Of a DNA stretch of 64,000 nt, positions 43,777-52,964 are shown piece after piece (within the stretch, counting starts at the first letter, position 1; every line of letters begins with the position of its first letter). This DNA comes from an uncultured Eggerthellaceae bacterium (GTDB lineage Bacteria > Actinomycetota > Coriobacteriia > Coriobacteriales > Eggerthellaceae), in the NCBI GenBank assembly GCA_944320405.1, contig CALUHI010000012.1, positions 1-64,000 of the forward strand, read 5' to 3'. Both the position numbers and the translations under genes were made by a program. Below the pieces are notes generated by a model, which did not search any database, was not told the origin of the DNA, and worked only from the letters and a program-made list of their open reading frames with translations.

Positions 43777-45062
43777 TGCCGCACCTCCCCACCTTGGAGC
43801 AAGTCGAGCACGAGATTTTCCGCCTGGTCGGCAAGCGCGTCGATCTCGCGAACGCACGCCGCCGGAAGGGCGATCCCTTTTTGCAGGAACTCTTCCTGAA
43901 GATACGCTGCTTCATCGGCGACGTTGGCCCGCTGGGCGCGCGCGGTCTTCATGAGCACCGCAGGGAACAGACCCGCGTTCATCAGTGCGCCCTTGTCCAA
44001 AGGACGCCGCGTGGCATCGATGAGCGCATCGCAGAAAAACGCCGGATACCCTTCGTTGATCTGGCTGCGGACATCCTCCAACACGCCCGGTCGAGCAAGC
44101 ACTTCGTGCAGGTGAGTGGCACCCGTCAGCGTCACACGCACGCACATCTCTTCGCAGTGCGCCTTGCCGTTCGCACGGAACAGCGCACGCATGATGAGGT
44201 CGGGGATCTCCGACACCGTTGCGCATGCAGACACGTCCACATCTATCTTTTCCCAGGCCACACTGGCAGTCGGCACGAACTCGAGCCGTGTGGGGGCGTC
44301 TTGCTCCAGCGTCACGACGAAGCAGCCGCGCTCGCCAGTTTCCTTGATGTCGCGCCCCTGGATGCAGCCGGAAAACACCGCGCACGGATCGTCCCACGAC
44401 GGATACGCAAGCTTTTTGTGCAAATGCCCCAGCGCCCAATAGTCAACGCCACGGCCGAGAAGTTTCGCCGGTTCAACGGGCGCTTTTTGAAGGTCGAGAT
44501 CGAAACCCGTGTGCATCACGCCCACGCAGAACGGCGCCTGCGCAGCATCCGGATCATCGGAAGCCAGCGCCCGCTCCGCCGCAGCGCGAGAAATTCCTTC
44601 CGAAACGTCTTCGTCCACCGGCCACGCCTGGCTGTAAAAGCCCCGGCCCGCAACAAGACAAAGTGGCTGACCGTTGCGCCTGAACAAAACGTAGCCCGGC
44701 TTCGACGCAGGAAGCATGACGGTGTTGTCGGGCAACGCGAACAGGTCGTCGGCCCACGAGGTGTACGGGTCGTGGTTGCCCGTGCACAGATACACAGGGA
44801 TGCCCGCTTGGTTCAAGCGCTCGAGCCCCGCGAAAAACTTCCGGTAGTCACCGTAGGACGGATGCACACCGTCGAAAATGTCACCGGAGATGACCACGAA
44901 GTCGACACGGCGCGAAAGCGCCGCATCGATCACGCGCTCGTACGCTTCGGGAATGGCGGTAAGAAGACGCTGCGCCCACGTTTTCGAAAGCGCGCGCAAC
45001 CCACGGAAGGGCGCGCCTAAGTGCAGGTCGGCGGCGTGGAGGAATGTCAGCGTCTTTCCCAT
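43773..45062 (-). CDS. Mre11/SbcD-like nuclease, YhaO type
   Basis: 429 residues starting MGKTLTFLHAADLHLGAPF. Calcineurin-like metal motifs are ADLHLG, VVISGDIFDG, CTGNHDPY, VMHTGFD and WALGHLHKK. This is the nuclease partner of the YhaN-like ATPase encoded downstream with an ATGA overlap, so they form a DNA-end processing or repair complex. Start 45062 is set by homology; a reading from 45080 adds six residues. Confidence 0.92.
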   Translation of the reverse strand: MGKTLTFLHAADLHLGAPFRGLRALSKTWAQRLLTAIPEAYERVIDAALSRRVDFVVISGDIFDGVHPSYGDYRKFFAGLERLNQAGIPVYLCTGNHDPYTSWADDLFALPDNTVMLPASKPGYVLFRRNGQPLCLVAGRGFYSQAWPVDEDVSEGISRAAAERALASDDPDAAQAPFCVGVMHTGFDLDLQKAPVEPAKLLGRGVDYWALGHLHKKLAYPSWDDPCAVFSGCIQGRDIKETGERGCFVVTLEQDAPTRLEFVPTASVAWEKIDVDVSACATVSEIPDLIMRALFRANGKAHCEEMCVRVTLTGATHLHEVLARPGVLEDVRSQINEGYPAFFCDALIDATRRPLDKGALMNAGLFPAVLMKTARAQRANVADEAAYLQEEFLQKGIALPAACVREIDALADQAENLVLDLLQGGEVRQ

Positions 45063-45095
45063 GTTCAGAGTGTAGCGCACCCGAGCTAGCCGGGC

Positions 45096-46511
45096 TTATT
45101 CGAACCCGCCCGCGCGGGAATCGTCGAAGTAGTCCATGAATCGCGTGTACTCGGCAGTGAACGCCAGCGTGATGTCGCGCGTGGGGCCGTTGCGGTGCTT
45201 CGCCACGATGAGCTCGGCAGTGCCCCAGTCGGGACGCCCTTCGCTTTCTGCTTCGGCTTCGTCCATGCTTCGGTCGATGAACATGACGATGTCGGCGTCC
45301 TGCTCGATGGAACCGGATTCGCGCAGGTCGGAAAGCATGGGGCGCTTCTTGCCGCGCATTTCCACCGCACGCGAGAGCTGGGAAAGCGCAAGCACCGGCA
45401 TGTCCATTTCCTTCGCGAGCACCTTCAAGCCACGCGAGATCTCGCCAACCTCGACGGCGCGGTTGCCGTCGCGGCGGGTCTGCGGCGGCTGCATCAGCTG
45501 CAGGTAGTCGACAACGATGAGGCCCTTGCCCGCAGTCTTGCGCAGCTCGCGGCGCGCTTTGGCGCGCGCTTCCAGAATGGAGAGGCCCGGCGAATCATCG
45601 ATGTAGAGTTCCAGCTGGGAAAGGGAGTTCATCGCGTCGGCGATGGCACCCCAGTCGCCTTCCGAGATGAAACCGGAGCGGATCTTCGAAAGGCTCACGC
45701 GGGCCTCGGCGCACAGGATGCGCTGCACCAGCTGGCCGGCGCTCATTTCCAGCGAGAAGAACGTGACCGCCGTACCGCGCTTTGCCGCGTTTACAGCAAG
45801 GTTCAGCGCGAACGAGGTTTTGCCCACGCCAGGGCGTGCAGCCAGGATGATCAGGTCGCCCCCGCGGAAACCGTGGAACAGGTCGTCGACATCTTTGAAG
45901 CCCGTAGGCACACCGGCCATGTGGTTCTTCTGTTCGGCAAGCTGAGTGATCTCTTCGAATGCGTCGTTGAGAAGCGAATCCATCCGGCGGAAGGTGGACG
46001 ACACGCGCTTTTCCGTCACGCTGAACAGCGTTTTTTCAGCCTCTTCAACCACTTCGTCGAGGTTGTCAGGAGCGTCGTAGGCCAAGGCGTTGATGGACGC
46101 GGACGCATAGATGAGGTCGCGCAAAATGGCGGTGCGCTTGACGATGTCGGCATGGTTCTGCCAATTGGTCAGCGCGAACGTATTGTCAGCGAGCTCGACC
46201 AGATAGGCCTTACCACCCACTGCTTCAAGCTGCCCGGATGCGTTCAGGGAGTCGGCCAGCGAGATCTGGTCGACGGGGATGCGGCGCACGTTCAAATCGC
46301 ACACGGCTTCGAAGATGATGCGGTGGGCGGGACGGTAGAAGTTTTCGGGCTTCAGCTTGAGCACGAGCTCTTCCACCGCATCCTGGTTCAGCATGCATGC
46401 CGCCAAGACCGACTGCTCGGCCTCGATGTTTTGGGGCATCGGCTTGTTTTTGGATGCGGGTTGACCGTTGAAATCGGACGGGCGCGCCGCAGATGCTCCG
46501 TTGGACGGCAT
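45096..46511 (-). CDS. dnaB: Replicative DNA helicase
   Basis: 471 residues from ATG 46511 (GGGAGGTAGAC upstream). The N-terminal domain has MPQNIEAEQSVLAACMLN; the RecA-like domain has Walker A LAARPGVGKTSFALN, FFSLEMSAGQLVQR, VVDYLQLM and the arginine-finger region SDLRESGSIEQDADIVMFI. It unwinds DNA at the replication fork. It follows rpsF-ssb-rpsR-rplI, the conserved neighbourhood, with a terminator between rplI and dnaB. Confidence 0.96.
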   Translation of the reverse strand: MPSNGASAARPSDFNGQPASKNKPMPQNIEAEQSVLAACMLNQDAVEELVLKLKPENFYRPAHRIIFEAVCDLNVRRIPVDQISLADSLNASGQLEAVGGKAYLVELADNTFALTNWQNHADIVKRTAILRDLIYASASINALAYDAPDNLDEVVEEAEKTLFSVTEKRVSSTFRRMDSLLNDAFEEITQLAEQKNHMAGVPTGFKDVDDLFHGFRGGDLIILAARPGVGKTSFALNLAVNAAKRGTAVTFFSLEMSAGQLVQRILCAEARVSLSKIRSGFISEGDWGAIADAMNSLSQLELYIDDSPGLSILEARAKARRELRKTAGKGLIVVDYLQLMQPPQTRRDGNRAVEVGEISRGLKVLAKEMDMPVLALSQLSRAVEMRGKKRPMLSDLRESGSIEQDADIVMFIDRSMDEAEAESEGRPDWGTAELIVAKHRNGPTRDITLAFTAEYTRFMDYFDDSRAGGFE

Positions 46512-46615
46512 GTCTACCTCCCTGATCCTACCGTTGAAACCGCGCATTCGCGCAGCACATTCCATGGTACCCCATGGCGTGATGCTGCGAGGCGCGTGAC
46601 CTGCATGTCCAAAGA

Positions 46616-46656
46616 AAAAGCCCCTCGCCCGGCGCATGTGCGCGGTACGAGGGGCC
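46616..46656 (-). terminator. Terminator after rplI
   Basis: On the minus strand GCCCCTCG pairs with CGAGGGGC, followed by five T and TCTTT. It ends the rpsF-ssb-rpsR-rplI unit. dnaB must have a promoter or depend on read-through. Confidence 0.85.
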
Positions 46657-46680
46657 TGGGAATCCGGTTGTCCGTTGGAC

Positions 46681-47220
46681 TTACTCGGCGTCCTCGGCGG
46701 GAGCCTCTACAGCGGTCTCGACCTCAACCTCGACAGCCTCGGCGGCTTCCTCGGCAGCCTCGGCGGTCTCCTCGACCACGTCGCCCACCTGCAGCTTCAC
46801 GACGACCTTGATCTCGCGGTACAGCGCGATGGACACGTCGTGGATGCCAGCAACCTTGATCGGGCGGTTCAGCTCGATGCGGCGCTTGTCGATCTCGGTG
46901 CCCGTGGCCTCCTTGATCGCGTCAGCGATCATCTGGGTGGTGACGGAGCCGAACAGCTGACCCTCTTCGCCCACCTGGACGTCCACCTTCACCTTGATGC
47001 CCTCGAGCTGGGCCTTCAGAGCCTCAGCGTCGGCGATGCGCTTCTCCTCGCGCTTGGCGATGTTGTGCTTGCGCTGCTCGAGCTGCTTCAGGTTGCCCTT
47101 GGTAGCCAGAACGGCGTAGCCCTGAGTGAGCAGGTAGTTGTTGGCGAAGCCAGGAGCAACGTCGATGACGTCGCCTTCGCCGCCCTTGCCCTTCAGTTCT
47201 TTAAGCAGGATGACTTTCAT
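46681..47220 (-). CDS. rplI: 50S ribosomal protein L9 with extended acidic tail
   Basis: 179 residues. N-domain MKVILLKELKGKGGEGDVIDVAPGFANNYLL is the L9 signature, followed by the connecting helix and the C-domain (LFGSVTTQMIADAIKE; RIELNRPIKVAGIHDVSI). L9 is usually about 150 residues; here about 30 extra Glu/Ala/Val-rich residues end the protein. rpsR lies 14 bp upstream. Confidence 0.96.
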   Translation of the reverse strand: MKVILLKELKGKGGEGDVIDVAPGFANNYLLTQGYAVLATKGNLKQLEQRKHNIAKREEKRIADAEALKAQLEGIKVKVDVQVGEEGQLFGSVTTQMIADAIKEATGTEIDKRRIELNRPIKVAGIHDVSIALYREIKVVVKLQVGDVVEETAEAAEEAAEAVEVEVETAVEAPAEDAE

Positions 47221-47234
47221 GGTGCCTCCTTCGC

Positions 47235-47495
47235 CTAGCGGTTGCGGCGGTCGCCACGGCCGCTGACGGCGGGAACCGTGTACGGCATCAGAGCCATCTC
47301 GCGTGCACGCTTCACCGCGTTGGCGATGTCGCGCTGGTGCTGGGTGCAGGCACCCGTCACGCGGCGGGGCTTGATCTTGCCACGATCGGTAACGTACTTG
47401 CGCAGCATCTGCGTATCCTTGTAGTCGATGTACTGCGCGTCGTCCTTGCAGAACTGGCAGTACTTACGCCGAGGCTGCTTCACATATTCAGCCAT
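47235..47495 (-). CDS. rpsR: 30S ribosomal protein S18
   Basis: 86 residues. [11 protein letters not shown] is the zinc-binding (C+) form, followed by [34 protein letters not shown], the S18 core, and a basic C-terminus. It pairs with S6 on the 30S platform; rpsF is in the same unit. Confidence 0.97.
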   Translation of the reverse strand: MAEYVKQPRRKYCQFCKDDAQYIDYKDTQMLRKYVTDRGKIKPRRVTGACTQHQRDIANAVKRAREMALMPYTVPAVSGRGDRRNR

Positions 47496-47517
47496 TAGTT
47501 AACCTCTTTCGTTTCGC

Positions 47518-47988
47518 TTAGAACGGAATGTCCTCGTCATAAACAGAGGATGAGGCGTCGAATCCCTGCGCAGGCTGCGGCTGGCTGTACTGGGCCGCCG
47601 GGGCGGCTGCGTACTGGTTCGTCTGAGCGGGAGCATACTGCTGCCCACCCGAACCGCCGTTGCGGCTGGTCATCATCTCGAGTTCGTCGACGATGACCTC
47701 GATCTTGCTGCGCTTCTGGCCGTCGCGCTCCCACTGGCTCCAACGAAGCTTGCCTTCGATGGCCACCTTCATTCCCTTGGTGAGGAATCGGGAAAGCGCT
47801 TCAGCGCGAGCACCGAACATCGTGCAGTCGATGAAGTTGGGGTAATCGTCCCACTCGCCCGTCTGCGGATTGCGGCGACGGTCGTTGACCGCCACGCCGA
47901 ACGAGAGCACGTTGGTGCCCGAAGACGTCTGGCGCAGGTCGGGGTCGCGTGTCAGGTTGCCGCTGATGATAACTCTGTTGATGCTCAT
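47518..47988 (-). CDS. ssb: Single-stranded DNA-binding protein
   Basis: 156 residues from ATG 47988. OB-fold start MSINRVIISGNLTRDPDLRQ, then FGVAVNDRRRN and KGMKVAIEGKLRWSQWERDGQKRSK. A Gln/Ala/Pro-rich linker leads to the acidic tip YDEDIPF, which binds partner proteins. It lies between rpsF and rpsR, as in most Gram-positives. An upstream extension to 48033 is rejected. Confidence 0.97.
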   Translation of the reverse strand: MSINRVIISGNLTRDPDLRQTSSGTNVLSFGVAVNDRRRNPQTGEWDDYPNFIDCTMFGARAEALSRFLTKGMKVAIEGKLRWSQWERDGQKRSKIEVIVDELEMMTSRNGGSGGQQYAPAQTNQYAAAPAAQYSQPQPAQGFDASSSVYDEDIPF

Positions 47989-48042
47989 GATCTCCACCTC
48001 TTCCATGTGGCGGCGCCTTGTGGCGCCTTGCAATCCTCTACC

Positions 48043-48336
48043 TTAGTCGCGGTCGGTGCGCTTCACGATCATGTGACGCACAACGGCGTCGGTGATACGA
48101 AGCACGCGATCGAGTTCAGCGACGCTAGCCGGATCGGCATGGAAGTCGACGAGCGTGTAATCGCCGTCGTTCAGACCGTTGATCTCGTAAGCGAGTTTGC
48201 GCTTGCCCCAGTTGTCGACGTTGTCGATGGTGCCGTTGCCCTGCGCGATAGCGGTCTCGATACGCTTCGTGACGTTGGCGCGGGTGTCCTCATCGATGTT
48301 CGGAGCAACAAAATACAGCAGTTCGTAAGCCTTCAT
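48043..48336 (-). CDS. rpsF: 30S ribosomal protein S6
   Basis: 97 residues starting MKAYELLYFVAPNIDED, with WGKRKLAYEINGLNDGDYTLVDF and a C-terminal RHMIVKRTD. It is the first gene of the rpsF-ssb-rpsR-rplI unit, with AAAGGAGGTGAGC before the ATG. The roughly 250 bp upstream hold no gene and should contain the promoter. Confidence 0.97.
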   Translation of the reverse strand: MKAYELLYFVAPNIDEDTRANVTKRIETAIAQGNGTIDNVDNWGKRKLAYEINGLNDGDYTLVDFHADPASVAELDRVLRITDAVVRHMIVKRTDRD

Positions 48337-48594
48337 CAGCTCACCTCCTTTGGACTTTACGGCCCCGGGGCTGGTGAAGGCGTTTCACCCGGGGCAGGAA
48401 CAGCCTGCCTATTCTAGCAGAGCTTTCCCGCGCCCGCGCGGCTTTCTTTCTCGCATTCACGCTTTCACCACGTCCGCCTGATGCAGGCCTGCCTCGCAGC
48501 CGCCAGTCGTCGCTTCCCTGCAGGCACGATACTCCCCGCGTCTTACGTCGCGAACGTCGCAGCGTCGCTGCAATCCTTTGCGTTTTCAATGAAA

Positions 48595-48625
48595 AAGGGA
48601 GCAAGGCTTCACACCCTGCTCCCTT
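48595..48625 (-). terminator. Terminator after the acidic protein gene
   Basis: On the minus strand AAGGGAGCA pairs with TGCTCCCTT, followed by a T-run (TTTTTC). It lies 58 bp past the stop of the gene at 48683. The rest of 48337-48682 shows nothing gene-like. Confidence 0.85.
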
Positions 48626-48682
48626 GGTTCCAATGTGAGCCCAATGCGGATCCAACGCAAATCCAACACGCAGCTGAAAACG

Positions 48683-49216
48683 CTACTCTTCGGCGCCTTC
48701 CGCTTCCTCGGAGTCTTCGCCCTCTTCGCGGTACTTCTCGTCGATCTCTTCGTCGTCGTAATCATCGGCATCGCGCAGCATCACCATGAAGTTCGGTGCC
48801 GGGCCAATGTAGACCGGTTCAGATTCGAAGGAGATGCCGTCCTCGCCGTTGTCCTCGTACAGCACGCCCACGGCGAAGCCCTTGTCGGCGCCGGGCACGC
48901 CACCCTCAGAGATGAGCGCGTCGCGGGTGCCGTCGTCGGTGTCGACGTAGCCGTCGTAGGTGAACGCGTAGGCCTGAGCGCCACGCGCATGCTCGACGGT
49001 ATGGCGGGCCAGGTTGAAGCAGCCCTGCTCGTCATCGGCAGGATGCGTCTCCATGAACAAGGTTTCCTTGACGGCAAGCGACGTGAAGGGGATCAAGTCC
49101 TCCCCCGTTTCCATCTTCTTCTGCGCATGATCAAGCGAGAACAGCAGGACCTTCTCAAGAATCTCGGGGATCTCGGGAACCTCGTCGACCGAGCTTTCTA
49201 CCACACGTTCCGACAT
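48683..49216 (-). CDS. Acidic protein of unknown function
   Basis: 177 residues with a strongly acidic C-terminus (DDYDDEEIDEKYREEGEDSEE). The ordered middle reads like a small alpha/beta fold (VLLFSLDHAQKKMETGEDLIPFT; YVDTDDGTRDALISEGGVPG). I do not recognise a family. A proper start (AAGGAAGCTGCC upstream), good codon use and its own terminator support a real gene. No operon partner. Confidence 0.75.
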   Translation of the reverse strand: MSERVVESSVDEVPEIPEILEKVLLFSLDHAQKKMETGEDLIPFTSLAVKETLFMETHPADDEQGCFNLARHTVEHARGAQAYAFTYDGYVDTDDGTRDALISEGGVPGADKGFAVGVLYEDNGEDGISFESEPVYIGPAPNFMVMLRDADDYDDEEIDEKYREEGEDSEEAEGAEE

Positions 49217-49365
49217 GGCAGCTTCCTTTCATCGCATCGACCGCACGGGGCAAGCGCGCCGCGCGGCAGGTTTCAACGTTTCGCACAGTGTAGGCGAAAT
49301 GCGGCGCCGATGCGCTGCGACCTCGCAAGATGCATAGGTTTTTTCGGCCAAGCAGACGCAAGCAG

Positions 49366-50238
49366 CTATGCCAAGCCCATTGCCCCGAGGGCGCGGCGCC
49401 ACGCCTCAACCGATTCGCGCACGAACAACGCGGGATCATCGATGCGTGGTATGCGGATAGTGACGCTAGGAGCGCCCGCGCGTGCCGCCTCAAGGTAGCC
49501 CACCGACAGAAGCCGCTCGTACAACGTCACGTCCATCGCGTCGAACGAAAGCAGGTCCGGGCGTGCGACGGCAGCTGCCGCCACGATATCCCAGCAGGTG
49601 AAGCCGTCCCACACGTAGCGCTCACCCATGTCGGCGAACCAATAGTCGCAGGTACGGTACAGCCACGACCCCTCACCGAAGTTCTCGGTGAAGTCCTCGC
49701 GGCGGAAAAACGCCGGCAGGCAGGCATGCGCCGTCGCGTCTGTCACCGGGCACGGCGCGGACAACACGGCAAGCGTCGCTGCCGGGTCGCACGAGAAATT
49801 GAGCTCGTCCATGATGCGCCCGTTGATCACCAGGCTTTCAGTGATGCCGCCCATGACGGCGATCTCGCGAACGTTTGAAAAGAAAGCCGGGTCGAGCTGC
49901 GCCGCATGACGAAGGTTTGTCAGCGATCCCGTCGCCACAATGGAAAGCTCTCCGGGGTTTTCCGCCGCAGCTTGCGCGAGAAAGCGCGCAGCCTCGCCAG
50001 GTTCATCGTCTTTCGACGCCGCGCCGCGGTACATCGGAATGTCCAGCCCCCATTCCCCAAACAGGCGCAGGGTGTTTTCATGCACCGTCTCAAGGGTATT
50101 GTTGCCGAACGTCGTGCACGCCGCCTCCACCGAAACGCCCGGTGTTCCCAACAGGAACAGCAATGCCAAGACGTCGTCAACGTCGCAGCCTTTTACACCC
50201 ATGGTGTTGTCGAAATCGACGATGATGCGCTTTTCCAT
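49366..50238 (-). CDS. Nucleoside hydrolase (IUNH family)
   Basis: 290 residues. The metal-binding Asp cluster appears in an expanded form, DFDNTMGVKGCDVDDVLALL, rather than the short DxDPGxDD. ATGSLTNLRHA, VMGGITE and MDELNFSCDPAAT follow the family pattern. It splits a ribonucleoside into base and ribose. It starts 2 bp after the ABC ATPase gene stop, so it belongs to the importer operon, suggesting that the imported solute is a nucleoside or its relative. Confidence 0.9.
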   Translation of the reverse strand: MEKRIIVDFDNTMGVKGCDVDDVLALLFLLGTPGVSVEAACTTFGNNTLETVHENTLRLFGEWGLDIPMYRGAASKDDEPGEAARFLAQAAAENPGELSIVATGSLTNLRHAAQLDPAFFSNVREIAVMGGITESLVINGRIMDELNFSCDPAATLAVLSAPCPVTDATAHACLPAFFRREDFTENFGEGSWLYRTCDYWFADMGERYVWDGFTCWDIVAAAAVARPDLLSFDAMDVTLYERLLSVGYLEAARAGAPSVTIRIPRIDDPALFVRESVEAWRRALGAMGLA

Positions 50239-50240
50239 AG

Positions 50241-51125
50241 CTACCGTCCTTCTTCAGATGCGGGGAGTGCTGCGGCAGGCGCTTCGAGCGAGTGGACGAA
50301 CGGGACGCTGCCCTGCACGCGCACAAGAACGGCGGGGCCGTCGGCGACCTCCGGCGCGGGCACTTCGAGTTTTCCCACGCGGAACACCTCTTCTGCAACC
50401 GCACCCTCAATGGCCGACGTGTCGCCGAAGCAGGACGCCACCAGCTGGTTGCGCGGGCGCAACAAGAGGTCGGCGGGCGTTCCCTCCTGGATAAGCTTCC
50501 CTTCGCTCACATACACGATGCGATCGCTCATCGTAAGCGCTTCGTCCGGATCGTGCGTGACCATGAGCGACGTCATCCCGAAACGCTCGTGCAGCGAAAG
50601 CACCAAACTGCGCATTTCCTCGCGCAGCTGCTCGTCCAACCCGCTGAACGGCTCGTCCAAAAGAATGGCGCGGGGATGCCCCGCAAGCGCACGGGCAAGC
50701 GCGACACGCTGTTGCTGCCCACCAGAAAGCTCATGGACGCGACGCGTGCCCATGTCGGGAAGCTTCACCGCTTCGAGCATTTCTTGCGCCACGCGCAGGC
50801 GTTCGGCCTTCGCCACGCCCTGCATCTTCAGCGGAAACGCCACGTTGTCCTGCACGTTCATGTTGGGGAAAAGACGGATGTCTTGGAACACAATGGCACA
50901 CGAACGCTTATGCGTGGGAAGGTCGTCAACCGGCTGCCCGTCGAACAGAACCGAACCCTCATCTTGGGGAATGAGCCCTGCGACGACCTTCAGCGTGGTC
51001 GATTTGCCTGCGCCCGATTCGCCCAGAATAGAAACGAATTCCCCATCGGCGACCTCGAACGAGATGTCGTCCAAAATGGTCTTGCCCGACAAGGCCAAGC
51101 TTATGTGATCAAACGTCAGATGCAT
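50241..51125 (-). CDS. ABC importer ATP-binding protein
   Basis: 294 residues. Walker A ILGESGAGKSTTLK, Q-loop VFQDIRLFPNMNV, signature HELSGGQQQRVALARAL, Walker B AILLDEPFSGLD and switch LMVTHDPDEAL are all intact. A C-terminal extension of about 80 residues may be a regulatory domain, as in spermidine/iron/sulfate-type importers. Encoded between the permease genes and the nucleoside hydrolase gene. Confidence 0.94.
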   Translation of the reverse strand: MHLTFDHISLALSGKTILDDISFEVADGEFVSILGESGAGKSTTLKVVAGLIPQDEGSVLFDGQPVDDLPTHKRSCAIVFQDIRLFPNMNVQDNVAFPLKMQGVAKAERLRVAQEMLEAVKLPDMGTRRVHELSGGQQQRVALARALAGHPRAILLDEPFSGLDEQLREEMRSLVLSLHERFGMTSLMVTHDPDEALTMSDRIVYVSEGKLIQEGTPADLLLRPRNQLVASCFGDTSAIEGAVAEEVFRVGKLEVPAPEVADGPAVLVRVQGSVPFVHSLEAPAAALPASEEGR

Positions 51126-51153
51126 GCGCTTCTCCTTGATGAACGCCGCAGCG

Positions 51154-52002
51154 CTAGCCGTACAGATCGGTCCGTTTCCCCAAACCGAACCGTCTGAGCA
51201 ACCATTCGAAAATCAGGAACACAACGAACGTTGCCAAGATGAATGATATGCCGTACGCCGCCGCAATGGTTCGATCGCCGCCCGACAGATACGGGAACAT
51301 GACCGTGGCGAACGTGCGCACCGCCCCGCCACCGATAAGCAGGGTCAGGAAGTACTGCGAGAACGAAAGGATGTAAGACATCGATATCGACGAAAGGATG
51401 CCTGGCATGAGCGCGGGCAGCGTGGTGGAGACGAAGCTTCGCAGCGGACCGGCTCCCAGCGTGCGCGCCGCATCTTCGAGTCGCGTGCCTGCCGCGCGCG
51501 TGACATCAATCATGATGGTAACCGCATAAGGCAGCGCGCAAATTGAATGCGCCAGAATCACGCCGAACACCGTGCGCGCGATGCCGGCATGGATGAACAG
51601 CACCTGGACGCCCATGGCGAACACCGTGGTGGGAATGAGAAAGGGCACGACAAGAAGGAAGCTGTACGCGTTGCGCCCGACCCAGGTGTAGTTGCAAATG
51701 GCACGCGCCGCCATAGCAGCAACGATCGTAGTGAGAACCGCCACGGCAAAGGCAATGGCGATGCTTTGCCCCATGACCGCAAGCCCCTGGCCATTCGAGG
51801 AGAACAGCACTTCCTCGATGCCGCGCATCGAGAACTCCTCCGGCAGAAGAAGCGGCCACTGCCAGCGGTCGGCGCACGCCCATACAGCGATAACGCTGAT
51901 AGGAAGCAGCACGATGAGCACATGAATGGCAACGAACAGCTTGGAGAATGGTTTGCCGTTGCGCTTCTTGCGGCGCGTTGCCGCTGCGTTCGAGGCAGCC
52001 AT
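51154..52002 (-). CDS. ABC importer permease, second
   Basis: 282 residues with six membrane helices. The ATPase-coupling EAA loop appears as RLEDAARTLGAGPLRSFVSTTLPALMPGILSS. It matches the downstream permease of spermidine/putrescine-like importers. Its ATG shares bases with the TAA of the preceding permease gene (TAATG), so translation is coupled. Confidence 0.93.
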   Translation of the reverse strand: MAASNAAATRRKKRNGKPFSKLFVAIHVLIVLLPISVIAVWACADRWQWPLLLPEEFSMRGIEEVLFSSNGQGLAVMGQSIAIAFAVAVLTTIVAAMAARAICNYTWVGRNAYSFLLVVPFLIPTTVFAMGVQVLFIHAGIARTVFGVILAHSICALPYAVTIMIDVTRAAGTRLEDAARTLGAGPLRSFVSTTLPALMPGILSSISMSYILSFSQYFLTLLIGGGAVRTFATVMFPYLSGGDRTIAAAYGISFILATFVVFLIFEWLLRRFGLGKRTDLYG

Positions 52003-52883
52003 TACATGCGTCCCTTCCGCTCACGCTGCAACACGATGAAGTAGACAAGCGCAAACAGCGAGCAGATTAGCACCATGATGCCGTTGAGCGCCATCGCGTA
52101 GCAGCGGTTGATGATGTCGGGATCTTGGAACTCGATGTAGGCGAGCACCGGCATAGCTTTCGGCAAGGTGGGACCCAAAAGAAACGGAACCTCGTAAGAG
52201 CCGAACGCGAATGTGAACACGATGAGGAACGCCTTCACGATGGCACCTTTGCACAGCGGCAACGTCACCGTGAAGAAAGTCTTCAGCGGGTTCGCTCCCA
52301 GAGTGGCGGCGGCTTCGCCAAGCGAATCGCTGATGTTGGCCATGATGGTCACCGTGCAGAAAGCCACAAACGGGATTTCTTTCCACAGATACACCAGGAT
52401 GATGCCCCAGCCGCTGGATGCGCCCACCACCGACACGAACGTGTTCGGATCCGACACGATGCCCAAGTGGTACAGCAGGCGCGGGAACAGTCCTGAACCC
52501 GTGAACAGGCAGATCACCGCAAGGGCAACAAGCGAATGCATGGTCATGATGGGAATCTGGATGTTTACCAACCGCGTGAGACGCGAAGTGCGCGCACGGG
52601 TCATGACGGCAGAAATCGCCACGCCGCCAATGATAGCGAGCACAGCTGACACGGCGGAAAGATAGAGGCTGTAGACGATGGAGGACGAAAGATCGCTGCG
52701 CGTGAATGCCTCGATGTAATAGTCAAGAGTGAACTCGATGCGGCCGAGGAAGGGCATGATGCCAAACCCCTGGAACACACCGTTGATCACCCCGTAGAAA
52801 AAGATGAACAGCAGCACGGCGCCCGGCAGGGCAAGTGCATACGGCGCGATCGCGCGACGGGTTTTGCGCGGGATCTTCAGCAT
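52002..52883 (-). CDS. ABC importer permease, first
   Basis: 293 residues, six helices. EAA loop is SLGEAAATLGANPLKTFFTVTLPLCKGAIVKAF. Start ATG 52883 was chosen with GGAAGGAACG upstream; a GTG at 52913 has no binding site. Partner of the permease encoded directly after it. In E. coli the similar YnjC is one double-length permease; here the halves are separate genes. Confidence 0.92.
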   Translation of the reverse strand: MLKIPRKTRRAIAPYALALPGAVLLFIFFYGVINGVFQGFGIMPFLGRIEFTLDYYIEAFTRSDLSSSIVYSLYLSAVSAVLAIIGGVAISAVMTRARTSRLTRLVNIQIPIMTMHSLVALAVICLFTGSGLFPRLLYHLGIVSDPNTFVSVVGASSGWGIILVYLWKEIPFVAFCTVTIMANISDSLGEAAATLGANPLKTFFTVTLPLCKGAIVKAFLIVFTFAFGSYEVPFLLGPTLPKAMPVLAYIEFQDPDIINRCYAMALNGIMVLICSLFALVYFIVLQRERKGRM

Positions 52884-52964
52884 GCGATCAGGTTCGTTCC
52901 TTCCAATCAGCACGAAGCCGAGCGACGGGTGCCCGGCTTCGCCAACGTTTTCTGTTGTGACAGT

